Below, in pieces: positions 58,338 to 64,000 of a DNA stretch of 64,000 bases (its first letter is position 1; every line of letters starts with the position of its first letter). The position numbers and the translations under genes were made by a program. The DNA comes from Rugosimonospora africana (GTDB lineage Bacteria > Actinomycetota > Actinomycetes > Mycobacteriales > Micromonosporaceae): NCBI RefSeq assembly GCF_016862975.1, contig NZ_BONZ01000039.1, forward strand, positions 172,853 through 236,852. The letters are read 5' to 3'. Below the pieces are notes generated by a model, which was not told the origin of the DNA, ran no database searches, and saw nothing but the letters and a program-made list of their open reading frames with translations.

Positions 58338-58424
58338 TGGTGTCCGAGGGGGGACTTGAACCCCCACGCCCTATACGGGCACTAGCACCTCAAGCTAGCG
58401 CGTCTGCCATTCCGCCACTCGGAC
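58338..58424 (-). tRNA. tRNA-Leu (anticodon GAG)
   Basis: The minus strand reads GTCCGAG (acceptor), GCGGAATGGCAGACGC (D arm), anticodon stem CTAGC/GCTAG around TTGAGGT with GAG at 58391-58389, a long variable arm TGCCCGTATAGGGCG (class II tRNA), GGGGGTTCAAGTCCCCC (T arm), CTCGGAC, A, and an encoded CCA at 58340-58338. 87 nt. The tRNA is intact even though an island sits at its 3' end. Confidence 0.95.
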
Positions 58425-58552
58425 TTGCGCGTCAACAATACCCGGCGCGGCCAAAAGTACGGCCAAGGCCGTACCCGGCCCACTCCGGGCAGGTCGTCGG
58501 GGGATCACTGTACACGGAACCGCGCCGTCCCGCTCAAGCCCGGCCTCCTTGA

Positions 58553-59332
58553 TCATCCGTGGGTCGTCAGCCCACCGTCCACCGGGATCACCGCGCCCGT
58601 CAGGTACGCCCCCGCCCGCGAGGCCAGATAGATGGCCGTACCCGCCATGTCCTCCGGGCGGCCGATGCGCCCGAGCGGCACCTGGCCGGCGATCTCCGCC
58701 CGTACCTGCGGATTATTCAGGGCGAACGCCATCATTTTGCTGTCGAAGGGGCCCGGTGCGATCGCGTTCACCGTGATCGACTCGGCCGCCAACTGGTGCG
58801 CCAACTGCCGGGTGAGCATGTGCACCGCCGCCTTCGTCGCCGAGTAGGCGTACACCTCCATGGACGGCACCTTGATCCCGTCGATCGAGCCGATGTTGAT
58901 CACCCGGGCAGGGTCGTCCTCGGTCGCGGCGGCCCGCAGCAGCGGCAGCAGCGACACGGTGAGCCGGAAGACCGGCTTGACGTTGGTCGCCCACAGCTTG
59001 TCGAACGCGCCGTCCGGGTACTCCTCCAGCGGCGCACCCCAGGTCGCCCCGGCGTTGTTGACCAGGACATCCAGGCGGGAGATCCGCGATGAGAGCCCGT
59101 CGGTCAGGGCGGCGAGCCCCTCCGGGGTCGACAGGTCGGCCGGAACGGCCTCGCAGCCCAGCGTTCCTGCGACCTCGGCGCACACGTCGGCCCTCCGGGA
59201 CGAGATCCACACCTTGGCGCCGGCCTCGACGAAGCCCCGGGCGATCATCAGGCCGATCCCTCGGGAACCGCCGGTGACCAGGACGTTCTTGCCGGCAACG
59301 GAAAACAGGTCGCTCACTGATATCCCATCCAT
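58553..59332 (-). CDS. Short-chain dehydrogenase/reductase
   Basis: 259 residues from ATG (MDGISVSDLFSVAGKNVLVT) or GTG at 59317. Classical SDR: cofactor site VTGGSRGIGLMIARGF, NNAGATWGAPLEEY, catalytic Ser in INIGSIDGIKVPSME and YxxxK in VYAYSATKAAVHM, then NAIAPGPFDS. It reduces or oxidises a carbonyl with NAD(P)H; the substrate is unknown. RLIPVDGG-like ending AVIPVDGGLTTHG is usual for fabG-type members. It marks resumption of normal chromosome right of the tRNA. Confidence 0.9.
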   Translation of the reverse strand: MDGISVSDLFSVAGKNVLVTGGSRGIGLMIARGFVEAGAKVWISSRRADVCAEVAGTLGCEAVPADLSTPEGLAALTDGLSSRISRLDVLVNNAGATWGAPLEEYPDGAFDKLWATNVKPVFRLTVSLLPLLRAAATEDDPARVINIGSIDGIKVPSMEVYAYSATKAAVHMLTRQLAHQLAAESITVNAIAPGPFDSKMMAFALNNPQVRAEIAGQVPLGRIGRPEDMAGTAIYLASRAGAYLTGAVIPVDGGLTTHG

Positions 59333-59527
59333 GCGTCGGTGGACACCGCTCGGGGCGCCGGAACGATCACCGGCCCTCCCGCGACCTGCACTCTACCGGC
59401 GGGTAACTTCGGCGGACCAGAGCCGACGCGACAGGCCCCGGCCCCAGCCGGCACGCGGGTAAGCCCGGCCAGCCGCCGAGGCGGACCCGCCGGCAAAGTG
59501 AACCAGCGAGCAAGCTGAGCCAGCGAG

Positions 59528-59618
59528 CACGCCACCCCAACAAAGGCATGCGACCTCAACAAGGGCACGCCACCTCAACAAGGGCGCACCCAACAAAGGG
59601 CACGCCAGCCAGCCAAGG
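59528..59618. repeat. 19-bp tandem repeat, about five degenerate units
   Basis: CACGCCACCCCAACAAAGG, CATGCGACCTCAACAAGGG and CACGCCACCTCAACAAGGG follow head to tail (59528-59584), then a shorter CGCACCCAACAAAGGG and CACGCCAGCCAGCCAAGG. The 433-bp gap 59333-59765 holds nothing else that I recognise. Slippage-prone array. Confidence 0.75.
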
Positions 59619-59765
59619 CGCGCCTCCCGGCAAAGGGAACACCAAACAAAAGCAGCTCAGCCGGTACCGCGCCGAACCAACCGACAGCGCGAGAACCAAA
59701 AGACCAATACACGCACGCCGGGGTGTCCACTGGCGTTGTGGCCGGTCAGGCGTCAGTCTGACGGG

Positions 59766-61130
59766 GTGTCTGCACCACCACCACTGAGCGCGACCTGGCA
59801 GCACGCGGACGACCTCCGCGCCGATGGCAACTTCGTGGCAGCCCGTGACCTGCTGGAGCCGGCCGTGGACGTGGCCTGCGCCCAGCTGGGTCCCGACGAC
59901 CCGGCAGTGGTGGAAACCCAACGCCGGCTGGCCACCGTTCACCGCGAGATGGGTGAGCTTCCGGCTGCCCGCCGGGTGCTGGAGGAGGCGCTGGACGGGG
60001 GCCTGCACGGCCTCGGCGACGCCGATCCGCTGATTCTGCTGATCTCCGCGGAGCTCGGCGCGATCGCCGACGAGTTGGGCAACAAGCACGAGGCGCGGCG
60101 CAACCTGGCGCGGGTCGCGCACTACGGGCCGACGGTACTCGGGCCGGACCACCCGTACGTGCGCACGTCGCTGCGGTACCTCGGGGTGGACGTACCCCCG
60201 TTGCAAGCCACCACCGCGCGCCCCGAGCCGGCGGAATCTCCCGCGGCCGAACCGGTCCAGCCGCCGCCGGCGCCCGCCGCGGTCACCGTCGAGCCCGGCG
60301 TGTACCGCCCCGCTCCCCGCGACGAGCCGGCAGCGCGGCCCGACGACGCGGCCGTGCTGCGCACCGACGCACCCGCCGGCCCCGGCGTCTACCGGCCGCC
60401 GGCACCCTCGGCCCCGATCGAGGATGCGGCGTCGGCTTCGCAACCCGCGGCGGCCCGCCCGGACACCGCACCGGGCCGAGGGACAACGCCGAACCACGGC
60501 ACGACGCCGAACCAGACCACGGTGCCGAGCCAGACCGAGACGGCGCCGGGCGCCATTCCCGACCAGCGTCCGGCCGCCGCCGATCAGGAAGTCCAGAGCG
60601 GCGGTCCGCTCGCGCAGCCCTATGACTGGGCCTCGCCGACCGTCGGCCAGTGGGCTCCGCCCGCGCGGCGGCCGCGCGGGTCCGGCGAGGAGTCGCGCTC
60701 GCGCGGGCCGCTGATCGCGATGGCCCTGATCACGCTGGTCGTCGTCGCGGCGGGCGTGGCCATCGGGGTGGTGCTGTTCCATCGTGGTACGCCGTCGGCG
60801 GGCAGCCCGTCGGCGAGTTCGTCGTCGGCGCCGGCCCGGCTGGCGCCCGGCCACGTGCAGCTGCGCGACGATGGTGTGTCGGTGACGCTGACCTGGAGCG
60901 ATCCGACGGCGGGCCGGGTGCCGTTCGTGGTGGCCGGCGGTCGGGCCGGTGAGACGTCGCGGGCGTTGCAGACGTTGCCCGCGGGTCAGTCCGCGTACAC
61001 ACTCAACGGGCTCAACCCCGCACTGGACTATTGCTTCACCGTGGTCGCGGTGTACACCACGAACGAGGTGGCCACGTCGGCACTGACCTGTACCCAGCGG
61101 GGCGCGCACCCGACCACCACCAGCAGTTGA
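59766..61130 (+). CDS. TPR and fibronectin-III membrane protein
   Basis: 454 residues from the GTG at 59766 (VSAPPPLSATWQHADDLRAD); a TTG at 59736 is the longer alternative. Residues 10-125 contain TPR-like units (FVAARDLLEPAVDVACAQLG, AVVETQRRLATVHREMGELP, ARRVLEEALDGGLHGLG). A Pro/Ala/Thr linker (130-300) includes GVYRPAP and GVYRPPAP repeats. One membrane helix (about 310-335, LIAMALITLVVVAAGVAIGV). Outside, a single FN3-like domain (SVTLTWSDPTAGRVPFVVAG, YTLNGLNPALDYCFTVVAV). It precedes the FN3 protein gene and MoxR in a conserved-looking actinomycete cluster. Role likely in envelope or secretion. Confidence 0.75.
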   Translation: MSAPPPLSATWQHADDLRADGNFVAARDLLEPAVDVACAQLGPDDPAVVETQRRLATVHREMGELPAARRVLEEALDGGLHGLGDADPLILLISAELGAIADELGNKHEARRNLARVAHYGPTVLGPDHPYVRTSLRYLGVDVPPLQATTARPEPAESPAAEPVQPPPAPAAVTVEPGVYRPAPRDEPAARPDDAAVLRTDAPAGPGVYRPPAPSAPIEDAASASQPAAARPDTAPGRGTTPNHGTTPNQTTVPSQTETAPGAIPDQRPAAADQEVQSGGPLAQPYDWASPTVGQWAPPARRPRGSGEESRSRGPLIAMALITLVVVAAGVAIGVVLFHRGTPSAGSPSASSSSAPARLAPGHVQLRDDGVSVTLTWSDPTAGRVPFVVAGGRAGETSRALQTLPAGQSAYTLNGLNPALDYCFTVVAVYTTNEVATSALTCTQRGAHPTTTSS

Positions 61131-61273
61131 TCACGGCGGGTATCCACAGCCGCACGCAGCGGGTTCCATTGACCCCGACCCGGCCCCTATGATGGCCGCG
61201 GACTTGCACAGGGACGAGGGCAGCGGGGCAGCAGCCATCGGCCGGCACACCAATGGGACGCCGACGGTGAGGC

Positions 61274-63856
61274 ATGACAATGTCGCGGACCGGCACATTC
61301 GTTCGTGGTCGGGGGGCCTGGGTCACCCTGGCGACGGTGCTCGGCCTCGCGGTCGCCATGGGCGCGACCGTGCTCGGCCTCGGCGCCACCGACCACGCTC
61401 TGGCCACCTCGAACGCGAGCCTGTGGATGTGGTCGAGCAGTCGGGGTGAGATCGCCCGGGTCAACGGCGAGACCGGCCGGGTGGACACCCGCTACAAAGT
61501 GGTCGACGCGCAGGGGCATGTGATCCAGGTCAGCCAGACCGACCGCTATCTGATCCTGCGCGACTTGAACACCGGCGAGGTCAGCTCGCTGGACCTGGCC
61601 ACTCTGCAGGTCGCCGCGACCAGCCAGACCACCCCGGGGCTCGGGGTCACCGTGGTGCTGTCCGGCGACGCCGGGTTCATTGTCGACACGGTGCAGGGCG
61701 TGGTCCGCCAGCTCGATCCCACGTCGTTGACCCCCACCGGAGCGCCGCTGCGCTTCCCGCCGGGCCTGGGCGGTGCGGCGTTCGACGGCAACGGCACGCT
61801 GTGGCTGCTGGTCCCGACCGAGGGCACCGTGGTGGGCATCCGCGCGGCGGTGCCGCACCCGGCCAAGGGCGTGGCCGCCACCACCAGTCCGAGCGTGGCG
61901 CAGACCGTCGCGGTCGCCGACCCCGGTCACGACCTGACGATGTCCACATTGGACAGCGGCGTCGCCGTGCTCGACCAGACCGGCGACACGCTGACCACGG
62001 TACGCGGCAGCCAGAAGCGCACGCTGAGCGTGCCGATGTCGGGCACCGGCACGATGCCGTCGACCACCGGCGGCAACGGCGCGGGCCTGCCGGTCACCGT
62101 GCAGGACGACCGGCACGTCTACGTGGTCAGCAACGGCCACGTCAACGACTTCGCGGTACCGGGCAGCGGCGGCCCCGTCGCCCCGGCGGTGCCGTTCGCC
62201 GGGCGCTTCTACGTGGCCGACAACGCCTCCGGCACCGTCTACGTGCTGGACTCGGCCGGCAAGCTGGTCAGCACGATCGCGATCCCGCACGCGGGCGGTT
62301 CGCTGGAGTTGCAGGTCAAGACCGACCACCTGTTCATCAACGCGCCCAACTCCTCCACCGCCTGGGTGGTCGACAGCCACAATCGGGTCAAGGTGGTCGA
62401 CAAGTACGCCAACAACGTTCTCGGGGGCGATCCGCCACCCAATCCCCCGCCCCCTCCCCCACCGCCGCCGGTACCGCCGGTCGGACCGCCCGGCGCGCCG
62501 ACCAAGGTGTCCGCAGTGGCCGGCAACGCCTCGGCGCACATCACCTGGGGCGCGGCGGCGGCCCACGGCTCGGCGATCACCAAGTACGTGGTCGAGGGCG
62601 ACGGCGGCGCACCGCACGAGGTGGGTGCCAAGCAGCGGTCGCTGGATGTCACCGGCCTGACCAACGGCAAGACGTACACGTTCTCGGTGCACGCGGTCAA
62701 CGCCAAGGGCGCCGGTCCCAAGCGCGCCGCCAACCCGGTGGTGCCGACCTCCGAGGTTCCCGACGCGCCGGCCAGCGTCACCGCGGCGGAGCAGAAGGAC
62801 GGTTCGGTGGTGCTGCGCTGGCCAGCCGCCAACGGCCAGGGCCACAAGATCGTGCAGTACTCGGTGGCCACCGTCTCCGGCGGTGCGCCGGTGGACCCGA
62901 TGACCACCAAGTCCACCACGCTGACCATCGCGCCCGGCAAGCTGGCCTACGGCACGCAGTACGCGTTCACCGTCACCGCGGTCAACGACAAGGGCGCCAG
63001 TTCCAAGGCGTCGCCGCCGAGCAACTCGGTGGTGCCCTACACGGTTCCCGAGGCGCCGAAGGGGCTGTCCGCGCAGACCGTCGACGCCAAGGGTGCGATC
63101 AGCGTGGCCTGGCAGCCGGCGGTCGACAACGGTCGGAAGATCACCAAATATGTGGTCACCGCCGGCGGCAAGAGCCAGGACGTGACCGGTGCCACCTCGG
63201 TGACCCTGACCGGCTTCGGCAACGGGGCGACCGTGCAGGTCAGCGTGAAGGCGGTCAACGCGGCCGGCGACGGGCCTGCGGCCAGCGGCAGCGCCAAGAC
63301 CATCAACGTACCGGTGATCACCCATGGCACCGCGTCTGCCAGCGGCTTCAACGCGATCAACGTGCCGTTCACGGTCAACGGCAACGGCAGCGCGACCTCC
63401 TGCACGATCTCCCTGAACGGCGCGGCGGCGGGCTCGTTCCCGTGCACCGGCGGCAAGAAGAGCGGGCTGTGGCCGGCCACGAAGTACAGCTTCACGGTCA
63501 CCGCGTCGAACAAGGCCGGCTCGGCCAGCTTCGCCGGCAGCGTCACCACGCCGACGGTCACCGGCACCGTGGTCTGCAACAACGACAGTTACTGCGGGCA
63601 CGGGTCGACCACCGGAGGCATCTGGGTGTACCCGAGTCCCAACCAGACCTCCGGCACGGAGGTCGGCGCGAAGTTCGCCGGGGCATCGGTGCAGGTGCAG
63701 TGTTACACGACGGGACAGTCGGTCAATGCCGCGCCGTACGGCGGCCGGAAGACCACCTATTGGCTGCGGATACCCTTCAACGGCAACAACTACATCCCGT
63801 ACGCGTGGGTCAATCTCGACGGCGGCGCCGCGATCGGGAACCTGAAGAAGTGTTAG
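61274..63856 (+). CDS. Secreted/anchored fibronectin type III repeat protein
   Basis: 860 residues. N-terminal membrane helix (VTLATVLGLAVAMGATVLGL), then a beta-propeller-like region (residues about 45-380: WMWSSSRGEIARVNGETGRV, TVYVLDSAGKLVSTIAIPHA). A Pro-run (NPPPPPPPPPVPPVGPPG) leads into three to four FN3 domains (about 410-760; TKVSAVAGNASAHITWGAAA, KTYTFSVHAVNAKGAGPKRA, KYVVTAGGKSQDVTGATSVT). A C-terminal Cys-containing beta domain ends VNLDGGAAIGNLKKC. It should be at the cell surface. The MoxR gene follows after 20 bp; FN3 protein, MoxR and later DUF58/transglutaminase genes often cluster in actinomycetes. Confidence 0.85.
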   Translation: MTMSRTGTFVRGRGAWVTLATVLGLAVAMGATVLGLGATDHALATSNASLWMWSSSRGEIARVNGETGRVDTRYKVVDAQGHVIQVSQTDRYLILRDLNTGEVSSLDLATLQVAATSQTTPGLGVTVVLSGDAGFIVDTVQGVVRQLDPTSLTPTGAPLRFPPGLGGAAFDGNGTLWLLVPTEGTVVGIRAAVPHPAKGVAATTSPSVAQTVAVADPGHDLTMSTLDSGVAVLDQTGDTLTTVRGSQKRTLSVPMSGTGTMPSTTGGNGAGLPVTVQDDRHVYVVSNGHVNDFAVPGSGGPVAPAVPFAGRFYVADNASGTVYVLDSAGKLVSTIAIPHAGGSLELQVKTDHLFINAPNSSTAWVVDSHNRVKVVDKYANNVLGGDPPPNPPPPPPPPPVPPVGPPGAPTKVSAVAGNASAHITWGAAAAHGSAITKYVVEGDGGAPHEVGAKQRSLDVTGLTNGKTYTFSVHAVNAKGAGPKRAANPVVPTSEVPDAPASVTAAEQKDGSVVLRWPAANGQGHKIVQYSVATVSGGAPVDPMTTKSTTLTIAPGKLAYGTQYAFTVTAVNDKGASSKASPPSNSVVPYTVPEAPKGLSAQTVDAKGAISVAWQPAVDNGRKITKYVVTAGGKSQDVTGATSVTLTGFGNGATVQVSVKAVNAAGDGPAASGSAKTINVPVITHGTASASGFNAINVPFTVNGNGSATSCTISLNGAAAGSFPCTGGKKSGLWPATKYSFTVTASNKAGSASFAGSVTTPTVTGTVVCNNDSYCGHGSTTGGIWVYPSPNQTSGTEVGAKFAGASVQVQCYTTGQSVNAAPYGGRKTTYWLRIPFNGNNYIPYAWVNLDGGAAIGNLKKC

Positions 63857-63876
63857 CACCGCTAGGAGTACCGAGA

Positions 63877-64000
63877 GTGACGCAGCCCCCCGTGTACCGC
63901 ACCGAAGCACCCAGCAGGGAGGAGGTCGCCAGTTTCGCGGCGTTCGCCAACCGGCTCAGCCACGCCATCGGGTCGGTGGTGCTGGGCAAGGCCCAGGTCG
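63877..64000 (+). CDS. MoxR-family AAA ATPase, 5' part only
   Basis: GTG start with AGGAG 10 bp upstream. The first 41 codons read VTQPPVYRTEAPSREEVASF then AAFANRLSHAIGSVVLGKAQ, the standard N-terminus of MoxR ATPases (FxxxxxxIxxxVVGK) just before the Walker A loop. Cut by the window edge. MoxR proteins are chaperone-like AAA+ ATPases acting with von Willebrand-type and DUF58 partners. Confidence 0.8.
   Translation, partial: MTQPPVYRTEAPSREEVASFAAFANRLSHAIGSVVLGKAQV

Noticed and set aside
61187..63910. A 907-codon open frame on the minus strand, and a 517-codon one at 59556-61109.
   Set aside because: They lie opposite the FN3 and TPR/FN3 genes, are full of Arg/Gly/Val/His runs and show no motifs. 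Long antisense frames are expected in GC-rich coding DNA.

Overview
The window is high-GC actinomycete DNA, most likely from the Micromonosporaceae or a close relative. The signs are GTG starts, 4-bp ATGA/GTGA gene overlaps, DUF2637, DUF4192 and replication-relaxation proteins, and a fibronectin-III/MoxR chromosomal cluster at the right edge. It is mostly an integrated accessory region that ends at a tRNA-Leu(GAG) gene (58338-58424, minus strand). Ordinary chromosome resumes to the right of it: an SDR oxidoreductase, a TPR/FN3 membrane protein, a secreted FN3 protein and the start of a MoxR ATPase.

Layout. (1) 1-6.4 kb: an EcsC-family gene, a two-gene operon of an EACC1-like constant component plus a large HExxH protein, a relic of an integrase, a DinB protein and unknowns. 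Several copies of a short TATTCG-type repeat are scattered among them. (2) 6.4-10.2 kb: a three-gene recombinase operon (tyrosine recombinase, XRE regulator, zinc-ribbon recombinase-like protein) that looks dead: one nonsense codon and two frameshifts. (3) 10.3-33.6 kb: a long minus-strand array of integrative-conjugative-element (ICE) genes. It holds a VirB1-like wall hydrolase, a prepilin peptidase, DUF2637, DprA and ArdC-like proteins, a methyltransferase-like protein, an FAD oxidoreductase, a GGDEF protein, an amidoligase with a glutamine amidotransferase, a GP88-like protein and a replication-relaxation protein. Many junctions carry perfect or near-perfect inverted repeats. (4) 33.9-36.3 kb: a caspase-like protease carrying two Roadblock/LC7-like domains, with an EACC1-like partner. 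(5) 36.6-45.0 kb: the conjugation machine (coupling ATPase, VirB4, PrgI, VirB6/TrbL-like channel, small pilin-like protein) and an HTH protein. (6) 45.0-46.85 kb: a divergent, nearly gene-free region packed with CCGGTACC-type repeats and with an array of CCAGTTGGGTACCCAACTGG sites spaced 31-32 bp apart. (7) 46.85-50.1 kb: a plus-strand operon of two methyltransferase-fold proteins, an AbrB-like protein and a tyrosine integrase, each overlapping the next. (8) 50.4-58.3 kb: a second island segment with a DUF4238 protein, an unknown, a 1361-residue protein ending in a PD-(D/E)xK-like nuclease, and a second AbrB-integrase pair beside the tRNA.

How it fits together. Two homologous AbrB-integrase pairs suggest two related elements accreted at the same tRNA-Leu. 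The larger would be a T4SS-type ICE (about 10-50 kb) and the smaller a defence-type island (about 50-58 kb). No second copy of the tRNA 3' end was recognised, so the left boundary is not fixed. The best candidates for undescribed biology are the caspase-Roadblock-EACC1 module, the EACC1-zincin module, the large ARM-like/PD-(D/E)xK protein between the two integrases, and the helically phased palindrome array.
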